Below, one piece after another: positions 1 through 10,879 of a DNA stretch of 64,000 nt. A program made the position numbers and the translations under genes. The notes below the pieces were generated by a model. That model saw only the letters and a program-made list of their open reading frames with translations, searched no databases and was not told the origin of the DNA. Position 1 is the stretch's first letter. The number at the start of each line of letters is the position of its first letter. The stretch covers positions 93,667,135 through 93,731,134 of the forward strand of contig CM042141.1 in the NCBI GenBank assembly GCA_023376005.1. Direction: 5' to 3'. The DNA comes from Doryteuthis pealeii (Eukaryota; Mollusca; Cephalopoda; Myopsida; Loliginidae).

Positions 1-709
1 AAATTGTGCAAAACATTTCTCAAATATGGGTGTCTTATTTTGGTGTCCCAAGAAAGTTTTTAAGTGACAATGGAGGAGAATTCTCAAATGAAAAATACAG
101 AGAAATGAATGAGAAACTGAATATAGAAACTGTGACAACAGCAGGTGAGTCGCCATTTACCAACGGGATTGTGGAACGCCATAATCAGATATTGTCAGAA
201 GCATTTTACAAGACTATGGCAGATGTGAAATGTGATCCAAAAATTGCACTGGCATGGGCAAGTAAGGGCTAAGAACACCTTACAAAATAATGGCGGTTTT
301 AGTCCAAACCAATTAGTATTTGGAGTTAACCCCTAACCTTCCATCAATTTTAGAGGATAAACTTCCAACTCTGGAGAGTTCATCTAGTGATATTATATGT
401 CAAAACATGGAAGCCTTACAAAGTGCCAGACTAAATTATATCGCAGCAGAATCAAGTGAAAGGATCAGGAGAGCACTCAGACATAAGGTGCATACTTATT
501 CAGATGTGGTGTACGATAATGGTGATAAAGTTTATTATCGCAGAAAAGATTTTAAAGGTTGGAAAGGTCCTGCAGTTGTTCTTGGGAAAGAAGGACAAAC
601 TGTATTGGTACGCCATGGAGGAGCTTACTATTGTGTTCATCCATGCCAATTAATAAAAGTGAAGGACAGTAGTAAATATGTACCAAGCCGAAAGGAGATT
701 GGAATATAA
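1..709 (+). pseudogene. Copia integrase, broken
   Basis: The first segment (6-272) carries the integrase core, with SDNGGEF around the second catalytic Asp and NGIVERHNQ around the catalytic Glu of the DDE triad. The frame then shifts and continues at about 320-709 with the C-terminal integrase region, including a KVYYRRKDFKGWKGPA stretch typical of the chromatin/DNA-binding tail. The first catalytic Asp lies outside the window. Frameshifts make it non-functional. Confidence 0.85.
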
Positions 710-1320
710 GACTGGAGATGAAGAACCACCTCTGGATACTCTTGATGTGGATGAGGAGGATGATACTCATGAATATTCTACGCCAGATAAAACTGATTCT
801 CAGAACAAAGATATGTCTGATGGCAGACATGAAAACTCACCTCAGAATGTACATAATAGCGTAAAACCAATGAGAAATTCTTTTATCATGTACAAGATGA
901 ATGATGAAGAGGAGTGGAAGCAAGCCAAAATATCAAGCATACAGCCTAAACAAACTGGAAAATACAAGGAATGGGTAAATGTTCATGTGGATGGAGATGA
1001 AAAAACAATGTGTGTTAATTAGGATCATATTGAGAATTGGAAGGAACTACCTTATCCTGAAAATGCTGTACTGTTAACCACAGATCAAGAAATGTCCCAG
1101 GACGTTGTGGATGCTAAGGAAATAGAGCTTAATAACCTGATTAATAATGATGTTTTTTAAGTAGTTCCTATTGAAAAACAGGCTACACTATCTTCTGGCT
1201 GGATAATATCGGAAAAATATATAGATGGCAAGAAGAAAACTAAAGCAAGATTAGTGGCTTTGAAGAGGACACTAGCAATCTTAGGAAAGATTCTTCCACC
1301 TGCAGTAGAGAGTGTCTATG
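710..1320 (+). pseudogene. Copia integrase-RT linker, broken
   Basis: An acidic, low-complexity open stretch (about 678-1022) with many Asp/Glu residues ends in a TAG. The same frame continues afterwards with further linker sequence, and another stop occurs near 1158. This matches the variable acidic spacer between integrase and reverse transcriptase in Copia polyproteins. Assignment rests mainly on its position. Confidence 0.6.
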
Positions 1321-2549
1321 CTTAGTATTTTTAACAGCAACCCTGATATCCAGGAGGTTGCAATCTATTGATATAACAGCAGCATTTCTGCAAGGAGATC
1401 CTTTGTCAAGAGAGGTATTTCTGCATCCACCTTGTGATGTCTGTCCAAAAACTGAGGTTTAGCGTCTTAAAAGATGCATCTATGGATTGAATGATGCACC
1501 CAGATCTTGGAACAAAAGAGTTAAAGAAGTACTTGTACAACTGAGAGGTACAGTTAGTTCATATGACAATGCCTTATTCAAGTGGTATAAAAATGGATCA
1601 CTTATAGGAATTTTGGTTAGTCATGTGGATGATTTTTTGCCTTCTGTGGTAATGTTCTTTTTTCAAGAAAAGATTATAGAAAAGCTAAAAAGAATATTCA
1701 AGGTCAGCGCACATGAAACTGGATCCTTTAAATATCTCGGATTAGAAGTTGTGAAAACTACCGAAGGAATGCAAATAAAACAAGAATTCTACATTTCCAC
1801 AATAAAACCAATCATCATAGCTAATAGTTGTACCACAAGGAAGACCGATGAACTAACTGAAGAAGAGAAAGCAGACTTAATGCGATTAAGTGGACAAATG
1901 ATGTGGGTCACCTCACAAACAAGACCAGATGTAAGTTATGAAACCTGTGTTATGAGCAATACAGGAAAACATCCAAAAGTAAAAATGTTACAAGAGGCAA
2001 ACAAAGCGCTGTCTAAATTGAAAGCCAAAACATGTGGAATAAAATTTCCTAATTTAGGTAATAAAAAAAAAATCAAAATCTTAGCATATTCAGATACTAC
2101 ATATGCTAGCTTAGAAGATGAGTCATCTCAGGGTGGTATTGTTGTTTTTTATTCAAGGAAAGAACAAAAAGATGGCACCTATCAGCTGGCAATCTAAAAA
2201 GTTGGACAGGGTTACAAAAAGTCCATTAGCATCTGAAACTTTGGCATTAAGTAAGGCAGCAGATGCAGGATTCTTTATTTCTTCTTTGGTGCAAGAAACT
2301 TTTGGTGTGGCTGTACTACCACCAGTACGATGCTATACAGACAATGTATCATTAACTAGAGCTTTAGGCACTATAGATATTGTTAGTGATAGAAGATTGA
2401 GAGTGGACATGGCACGATTGAGGGAAATGGTATCAGAGGGGGAAATTGAGATATTTTAGGTAGATGGGAAACTACAACTGGCAGATCCCTTGACCAAAAG
2501 AGGAGCATCTACACTAAAATTGCTAGAGGTACTTGATACATCCCAACTT
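1320..2549 (+). pseudogene. Copia reverse transcriptase and RNase H, broken
   Basis: Visible RT motifs are SIDITAAFLQGDPL (first Asp motif) near 1366-1405, YGLNDAPRSWN at 1480-1512, HVDDF (the catalytic Asp pair) near 1623 and KYLGLE near 1730. RNase H follows with AYSDTTYASL, SWQSKKLDRVTKSPLASE and a final ADPLTK at about 2481-2498. The first RT part has stops, a frameshift occurs at about 2160-2200, and TAG at 2457-2459 interrupts the end. Confidence 0.88.
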
Positions 2550-2809
2550 AAAATTTTTTTTTTTTTTAAATGAGCTGCAATGTAGATTATGAGTTATCTC
2601 CCTTGGACTGTTTCAGTCGAAGGAACTCTTTGGTAAAAGGGGAAGAAAGTTAATTGGTAACAGACTACATATACGACGATCGTCCACCATTAGAGTGACT
2701 GCCATTCAACTGCCTATTGACATCTGTGAGCGATCTCGATCTTGATCTGCTCAACCCAGATTTCTAAGGGTTTTTTTATAATTCTTCAACTCAACAAATT
2801 ATTTATGCA

Positions 2810-2948
2810 TCTGAAGTGGAGCACCACACCTACCATCAGTTCCCCACTATATTGCACATAAGTTGTGCTTTTCATACGTGGGTGAGGGCCAGTATCGAAC
2901 TCAGAAACTTGTGGTTCCGAGGCAGATGCTCTACTGACTGAGCTAAAC
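2810..2948 (-). repeat. SINE-1 copy (tRNA-derived), partial
   Basis: On the minus strand the copy starts with a tRNA-like head: an A-box-like TAGCTCAGTCAGTAGAG and a B-box-like GAGTTCGATAC. It continues into the SINE-1 body also seen at 11955, 44070 and 51438. The 3' part is missing. Confidence 0.7.
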
Positions 2949-3114
2949 ATGTAAAAGTATACTAATCTTGATTTAACTCTCTCTCATTCTTTTATTTTTT
3001 CTTACCCTCTTTTCATCTTTTCATTATGTCCGATTGAAACAGATTTGCGGTATCGCTTCTGCACGCTCACCCCTCTCTCTATCTGGTCCATTATTTAGCT
3101 GAGGTGACGACATA

Positions 3115-3318
3115 AGGGTTATTTCCTATAACCCCAACATAAACAAAGGGGAACCACTCTTGACTGATAAATTATTTATTTATTTATTGATCTACTAGGA
3201 AAAAAGAAGATGGGGGTTTTGGGTTAGGGTTAGGGTTTAGGGTTAGTTTAATGGGAAAATAAATAAATAATTTATCAGTCAAGAGTGTTTATGTTGGAGT
3301 TATTGAGAATAACCGAAA
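3115..3318. repeat. Fold-back repeat with telomere-like loop
   Basis: Arms of about 60 bp (3115-3186 and 3257-3318) are inverted copies, with an extra segment in the left arm near 3155. The loop contains GGGTTA/GGGTTTA repeats at 3221-3246, which resemble the animal telomere repeat TTAGGG. Confidence 0.75.
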
Positions 3319-3566
3319 TAAGAATTTGGTGGATAAGCAACACCAGATAATCAGGAATTACATTTTTGCATCTCATCTTAGGTGATTTGGAGATTCTCAT
3401 TTTTAACCTGAGGGTGTTTCAAGATGATAATGGTCATATTTTTAGGAACACTGGTGTTATTATATAGATAATTTTAATACTGCTGTAGTATTTAAGCAAA
3501 AGTGAGAGAGGTAGGTTGGGGTAATGTTATGAGGGAAGATTGTCACAGGGTGTTAAGTATTACTTT

Positions 3567-4130
3567 TGTAACCCAGTTGGGCTGCTGACATGCCCCTAAT
3601 GGAGCCACCTGTTGGCTGTGGGTGGCGACCCGTGATACTTAAGGAGGGAACCCAGGTAGTTGAGCAGTCCATGACATGCAACACTCTGCTTTGAGCCTTA
3701 CTTAGACTGGTCGGTTGGAGATCATCGTCTGGTGATGTCAAGTCCTAGCACCTATATGATTGTCCCAACCCTATTGCCCTCATGGCAACCACCCAACCGT
3801 TTTTATCATATATGTGCTAGAAGGCATTGCCAGAAGGACTTAGTGTCCTGGATATGACGTTAAACTGCATCTTATGGTAAAGTTCCAATTTTGGAACTCT
3901 AGGGAATGTGGTGTACCCCTTTATTGCCATTTACTCCCAGGTCCACCCTAACCCAGAGTGGTAGTACCTGTTAGGGTTCCATCTGTGGGTTAAATAGATT
4001 TTTAAAACTGAGTATTAAAAAATGTGTTTAAAAAAAAAGATGAATACCCAACAAGAATTAATAAAACAAAATGTCTTCAGTATAAAATAACCCAACAAGG
4101 GTTGACATGCCGTAAAATTCAACCAACCTG
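3567..4130 (+). repeat. Element-3 copy
   Basis: This is a member of the most abundant family in the window, 450-650 bp long when full. It contains blocks such as CCACCTGTTGGC, AGTGGTAGTACCTGTTAGGG and a terminal AACCCAACAAGGGTTGACAT. Ends near GGCATATC and its complement suggest short inverted termini, so a non-autonomous DNA element is possible, but I could not place it in a known family. Confidence 0.75.
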
Positions 4131-4273
4131 CTGATATGTGCAGTAAAAGCATATGTGAATGGGAAGGGGTCGGTTTCTCCTAACTTCATCTATTTATTTA
4201 TTTCACAACTCGCCCTCTTATCAAGATGCATGGTAAATGCTGCAAGAGAACAAAGGTGGCTAGTTGCAGCAGC

Positions 4274-4276
<3 letters not shown>

Positions 4277-4321
<45 letters not shown>
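4277..4321. repeat. (TA)n microsatellite
   Basis: Simple alternating TA tract of about 45 bp. Similar tracts occur at 6800, 10835, 32581, 44937, 45883, 50512, 51337, 55252 and 55558. Confidence 0.95.
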
Positions 4322-4323
<2 letters not shown>

Positions 4324-4475
4324 CTGTTAAGTATTTGCAAACATCCATATTTACAGACAAACATCACAAACCTGTTTGTAAGTAGATGAGCTCTTATATT
4401 TGCTCCGTGGGCCCCTCACCCTGGCTGAAAATATAAACTGTTGTCATCTGCTCCTTGACAGCCTGATTGGCTGGA

Positions 4476-4494
4476 TTGTTGCTAGGCAACAATG
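4476..4494. promoter_or_regulatory. X-box-like palindrome
   Basis: GTTGCTAGGCAAC sits inside a near-perfect 19-bp palindrome. It resembles the X-box bound by RFX factors, and a GATTGG (inverted CCAAT-like) lies about 12 bp upstream. It is 1.4 kb upstream of the first HEXD coding exon. No transcription start is visible, so a role in HEXD is speculative. Confidence 0.3.
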
Positions 4495-4997
4495 TAAAAA
4501 TGATAAAAAAAAGAAAGAAAGAAATGTTTATTTTCACACATTACATTATTTTTACAAAAAACACAACAAATGATTAATATTTTAACAGATATAAGTAATC
4601 CTTTAGAGAAGAAACGTTATTAATTATAAATATACAGTAGAGAGTAGGTGTCTTTTTTGTTAGCATTTGATTACTTCTCTATCTTTTAAACTAACCAATA
4701 ATAATTCCTCCCTTAAAGGGAGACGAGTCTCTTTCAAGTCGTGGTTGATTTCGTCATCTTCTATGTGATGGTGGTCGGCATTCTGGATGTCTGGGTCGGA
4801 ATTTTCAGAACCCCTGACAATTTTCCATTGTATAAGGCAAACATTTCTCTATGTCACTGAAGTTGTTGCTAGTGCAGGTCTCTGTCGGCTGATAAAGGTT
4901 TTGTTTCGTAAATAATGGGACAAACATTGGATGCTTGGTTGCTACGGGTTAAGTATTGTAATAGTATTAATAAGTAAAATTAATTTAAAGTCTGCAG

Positions 4998-5095
4998 AGT
5001 TATCAGCTGGAAAGTGAAGGAGTCTATCCCCTTTTCACTAGTGCTAGATCAGGAAGATTGTTTTGCATCTAGGGTGGAGCACCATACCTAGCAAG
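4998..5095 (-). repeat. SINE-1 fragment
   Basis: Matches the 3' body of SINE-1 (GGGGATAGACTCC and CACCCTAGATGC on the minus strand). The tRNA-like head is absent. Confidence 0.6.
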
Positions 5096-5446
5096 GGAAG
5101 ATAACTCTTCTGGACCCCACATCGATCTAAACAGAGGCAGACAATCGTTACAGATATATCATTGATTTATATTCTAATATTTTTATTTAGCTTTTCTTAA
5201 ATGAGAGATGAAAAAATTTTTAATACCCTTTTGGACAAAAATAATGCATGGATTTTATTGAACTTTGTTTTTTGGTGGTCTCCATCAATTTTCCTTTGCG
5301 CTTGGTTGTTGTACAAACAAATATACAGACATACAAGATCTTTCTTTTATATATATAGATTACTTTCCTTAAAGCAAAATATTTGAAATTAAAAGAAACT
5401 ACAAAAATCCAGACCTGATTAAATGATGTGTTACAGTTATTAATGA

Positions 5447-5500
5447 CTAGAAGTGGCTACCCGGCATCACCTGGGTATGGAGGAGGGGGTAAAAAATTAG
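5447..5500 (-). mobile_element. Helitron-like 3' terminus
   Basis: Read on the minus strand, a hairpin (TACCC...GGGTA, 5458-5476) is followed about 8 bp later by CTAG and then T. This is the Helitron 3' end layout. The same end occurs at 49459. The 5' end was not found. Confidence 0.5.
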
Positions 5501-5846
5501 TCTCTCAGATTCATTATTATTGAGTTGGATCTTCACAGGATGCCCCATTAAAATCCCTACATAAAAAAACCTTGCATTGATCCAGCCATTCTGAAAAGAA
5601 AAATGAATGTCTACTATTTAAAATATTGAATGCAAAAAAATTCCATGCTGTTATCATTTAAATTTTATTCTTTAATCATCCTTATGAATATACATCAAAT
5701 ATTCATTATTTTTTGCTCAGAAAGCAAGATCTGGTGATAATGAATGTGTATATATATTTACTTTGTCATTAATTGTTTTAACTGCCCTTTATATATGGAT
5801 AGATGGAATTTAAGATTTAACAATTTTCCTTTCTTTTTCCTAACAG

Positions 5847-5923
5847 AAACAATTTCAACAATAATTCAGCAGACATACTACCTTTAAAATTCCATCCATG
5901 ACGACAGATCCAGATTTTTACCA
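5847..5923 (+). CDS. HEXD: HEXD coding exon 1 (with 5' UTR)
   Basis: Acceptor CTAACAG ends at 5846 and donor GTAAGT starts at 5924. The coding part is 5898-5923 (MTTDPDFY plus two bases, phase 2). In-frame TAA at 5862-5864 fixes the start. Confidence 0.85.
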
Positions 5924-6796
5924 GTAAGTATTAAGACACTTGTATCTATAGTTGCTCTGTTAATTGCGAGTTGGAGGGAGAATATATGGATTCATACCTT
6001 TCTCAAGGATATTAGCGCTATGTGAAATGCAAACAGCTTTGTCTAGGATTTGAACTTGGGTCGACAAGTCCATTTCCTACAACACTATGCCACGCACCTC
6101 CATATAAGTATGAATCCATATATTCTCCCTCTAGCTATGGGTAAAATAGTAGAGCAGACTGGACTCTTTAACCTTGGATAGGTAACCAGTCTAGGAGAAG
6201 GAAAACTCTGAATTTGAAAATCCTGAGGTCAGTCGTTGATTGGGTTTGTGGCATTCCTTGCACCAATTCTTTCCTATCAACTGTGCCAGATAAGTGCGGA
6301 TGGTCCAACACAAACCTTCACCACTATAAACAAAACACTGTGTAGGTTGTTCATTGGATGAACCCTCATGTGTCGAAATCAACAAGAGAGTCCATATGAA
6401 TAGAGTGAGACACTGAGTTTATCAATGAGTATTTAATTTATAGTCAAAATCATTAATACATAGAATAAATCTTATGTATCAACAATGTCTTAATGAAAAT
6501 CTGAGTTAGATTTGCCTCAAAACAGCCCATGTTATTAGTGCATTTAAAATCCTGCAATGTGTCTTATATATCACTAAGAAATAAAGGTTTATATAATATA
6601 TGGTTTGGTTAATTTGAATATTGGTTTTAACAAAACCGGGTTTAATAAATAATTATTTGGTGCTTTTCATCTCTAATATTATTGTTTTATTCTACAATTT
6701 ATTAAAAGCAATTCTCTACATGTGAGTGTTACAAAAGTAGTATTTTAGAAAATTTATAAATGTTTACAGTATGATTTGGTTTAAATATCAACTGAT

Positions 6797-6829
<33 letters not shown>

Positions 6830-8022
6830 ATGATTGAAGTCTTTCTAATTTTAAAATCAATTACTGCTCAGTAATTATGTTGGAGATGTTGATAGCCTAA
6901 CAGTTGGAACATTTTGCATTCACTTTGCAGTAATATCCTTGGGAAAGATATGAACTTACTTCTCCCTAATCTAGAGGTAAATGGCTGGTCAGATAGAGCC
7001 CTTTACCCTTTATGGGAATTAAAATTTTCCAAACACATAGAAATACAAGATATTAGGATTAATACGAAAGTCAATATGAATACATGGATAAAGAAATGTT
7101 GAAAAATTTATTCATTGCATTGGTGAGACCTCATTTGGAATTTGATAATGTGGTCTGCAGTCCAAGACTAATCAAGGACATAAAACTCATTGAGGAAGTT
7201 CAAAGGAGAGCTACTAAAGTAATGAATGATTTAAAAAACCTTTGGTATGAAGAAAGACATAGGAAGATTGACTTACATAGTTTGGTTTTATCGACGAACA
7301 AGAGGAGATATCATTGAAGTCTATAAATATACCCATGGATTTTATTCAACAAACTTTGATCAATTAAATGTTGCTCAAAATATCAATACCAGGGGTCATA
7401 AATTAAAACTCTTAAAAAAATTTTGCAAGACAAAATTATTTTAGTAACAGAGTGCAGCATCCAGTATCTTCACAGACATATCTATGACAACCTCTCGCCA
7501 ACTGTCCCTATTACTCATTGTCCCTGGTAGGTCCTCCGTGCAGCATCCAGTATCTTCACAAAGCTGGTCTATGTAGGTCTTTGCTGGATGACCTGCACTA
7601 GCATGTCCATCATGTGCTGGTTTCCACAGGAGGACGTCACTTATGAGTTCATTCTTACTTCTCCAGCAGTGTCCAGAATGTCTTGTCTGTCTTACTCGAA
7701 TGGTTTATGTGATAGGGGGCAGGTGGCCATATAGCTGCTTCCTTGTGGGGTGTTGATGATAATAATAATAAAGTTCAATATATTCTTTAATTTTTGTGAT
7801 AGGTTTTGTAAAGCAAATAAAAGACAAAATTATTTTAGTAATTTTGAGTGGTGAATACATGGAATAAACTACCATCATCAATAGTGAATGCCCCATCTCT
7901 GAACTCCTTTAAGGCAATGTTAGATAATCTGTGGAAAGAGTATAAATATTTTGTGGAATTAAGATGAATGTTTATAAGAAACAACTGACAGGTCTTAGAC
8001 CTAATATACTAGCTGAAAAAGA

Positions 8023-8061
<39 letters not shown>

Positions 8062-10830
8062 CATGTGAAAACAATATCTTTGTTTTTTGATAAGGTCAGA
8101 TGAGAGATTAGATTGTTGTTTGCAGTTGGTAGCATGTAACCATTATTTTAGAGAGGAGACTGGCACTGGCACATAACTTCTATTGTCCTAAAAATGTCAT
8201 CATCATCATCATGTCATGCTAGCAGCACCCTATGACAATCTCTCACCAACTGTCCCTATTATTCAATTAATTATTATTCATTTAATTTCAATTCTTTTTT
8301 TTTTAATTTTATATAATACCTTTTTCTTTTTTCTTTTTTTTTTTTCCAGCATTGTCCATTTGGACTTGAAGGGTGCTCCACCCAAACTTGATTATTTGGC
8401 TGAGGTACGTTGATAAATTTTTCAGTTTTTCCTTACAAAATCAATATTACAATTATTCTGTTAATCCTCATGTTCATAATGAAAATTATAGATTGGTTTG
8501 GTTTCTTTGTGCAATAAGTAATTGAGAGTTACCTCCCCTATTTTATGATTACCTCACCTTTGGAGAACTCTCTAGGGAATACTAGACTATATAAACTCTT
8601 AATAAGTGTATCAGTTATTCTAAGTAGAATAAAACTTTCCAAAGTCTATCAGTGTTATTGTTTGTCATTACACTTTGTTTAATGGCATAAATGGATGTCC
8701 CTTACTTGTAACCTTGTGTCAAATCCTTCCCATGGTGAACGCGTTGGAAAATTCTTTTTTTTTTTAATAGTAATGCTACTTTGTAAGTTTCAGTACAACA
8801 ACACATTCCATTTCCTTTAGACTTTTATAAAAAAATTCATTATGAAAAGTTTATAGGAAAAATGTGTAAAAATAATTAACACAGTTCTACAAATATTATA
8901 GATTTTATGTCTTTACCCGGTTTGGTTTCTTTGTTTAATGGCATATCAATTGGATGTCTGTTCTTTATATCAGGGTTTCTGCTTCTATTTGTGTTCCATC
9001 TTATTATTTATCATCATTGAACAGCATAGAGACATTTTTGTGTGTACACTTTATTTCCCATTCTTAGCCCTCAGACACATGGGGGAGCAGAGATAGAAAA
9101 ATATGTCTGCCCAAATGGGCAGCAAGACTTGACTCTTTAAATTCTAACTCTACTTTCACAGTGTTGCCTGGTTACCTGACTCTCTTAGCCAATGAGAGCT
9201 CTGTTCCAGACAAACTTTAGTTCAAGACCTATCAGTCAAAACTATTTGAATCATGGTGATTTTCCACTGTTTTACTGTTATTTTAAATCACATTTCATTA
9301 CTTGCTAAAAAGGATAGGCTATACCTATCTATTATGTAACAAAGTGAGGAATATTTGTATTAATTCTTCACCAAAAATTCAAACAATTGATAATTTCTTA
9401 TTTGAAAATTTTTTGCCTTATATTTTGTTTAAGAAAAAAATATTTTTAAGAAAAGAAAAACCTTTTTATTTTTCTGAATTTTCTGCCTGTTAGAATAATG
9501 TGCCAATATTTTTTTGTTTTTTTCTGGAATTATTTCAGGTTTTTCCATTATTGCACAAATGGGGTTCCAATGGATTATTGATAGAATACGAAGATATGTT
9601 CCCTTACCAAGGGGAACTGGAGATACTTGCCACTGAAAATGCTTATAGGTTTGTACTTTTAAAAACATTTTTCTTAAAAATCTGTAAAACTCTTCAAAAA
9701 TGTCACAGAAGAAGAAATGTTCTCTTACAGAAGTTATAGACACTTGCAGCTAGATATGCTAATAGGTTGCTAAACTAAAAAGGAATTTTTCTTTAAAATT
9801 TGTACAACTTTAAAAATGTGACAGATTAAAGCCTAATCTTCATTTTGCAATATTCAATGGTTCTTGCAATGGTTGCTTTTCAAATTTTATTATAGTTTTC
9901 TAAAAATCAATTTCTTAAGCAAAGTTTAACAGGTTTGAATTCAGAGTTTTCTTTCTCCTAGACTGGTTGCCTAATCAAGGTTAAAGAGCTCAGTCTGGCC
10001 TACTATTTACCCATAACTCTAGGAAGACTAGTTGGATGCATACCTTTCCCAAGAGTATTACCACTATGTGAAATGCAAACAGCATTGAACTTAATTTGAA
10101 CTGTGTCTATTTCCTACAATCATTACCACTAAACCATGTCCTTAAATTACAAAAATTAAAATTCATTTCTAAATTTCCTGTTGAGTTACAGTGAAAAAAA
10201 AGTATTTGTTTTTACATGCTTTTTGTATTTACTTATGAAGAATTGGGAAGAGTTCCACAAATCAATTGATTTTTAATTATTGAATTATATCATCTAATCA
10301 GTAAAAATCAATAACTAAATTTTGTATCTTTTCCTTATTGATGGACTCTCCCATCGATTTTGTGTTCATACAATGAACATCCACACAGTGATTTGTTTAT
10401 AGTGGTGAAGGCTTGTGTTGGACCATCCACACTTTTTGGCACAGTCGATAGGAAAGAATTGGTGCATCAAAGGTTGCCATAAACCCAATCTACGACCGAC
10501 CTCAGGAATTTTGAATTCAGAGTTATCCCTCTCCTAGACTGGTTATCTACCCAAGGCTGAAGGGCCAAGTCTGCCCTACTATTTAACCCATAGCTGGAGG
10601 GAGAATATATGGATTCATACCTTTCCCAAGGGTATTAGCGCTATGTGAAATGCCAACAGCTTCGTCTAGGAATTGAACTCGAATCGACGAGTCCATTTTC
10701 CACGACTCTAACCACTAGCCCATGCGCCTCCTTATTATGAATATATTAAAGTGTACATGCAATTTTAATGTTCAATGACATCTCTTTTCGGAGTTCTAAG
10801 TTGACATGTACATACTAAAACAGATGTGAC

Positions 10831-10879
<49 letters not shown>

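Larger units (their letters stand above)
1..2570 (+). mobile_element. Copia-type LTR retrotransposon, 3' part of pol, decayed
   Basis: Integrase lies upstream of reverse transcriptase and RNase H, the domain order of Copia (Ty1-type) elements rather than Gypsy. The window cuts the 5' part off. The reading frame is broken by frameshifts near 267 and 330 and by in-frame stops near 1020, 1158, 1320 and 2457, so the copy is dead. A purine-rich run at 2635-2649 could be the polypurine tract that precedes the 3' LTR; no LTR was identified after it. Identification of the superfamily is firm; the clade is not determined. Confidence 0.88.
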
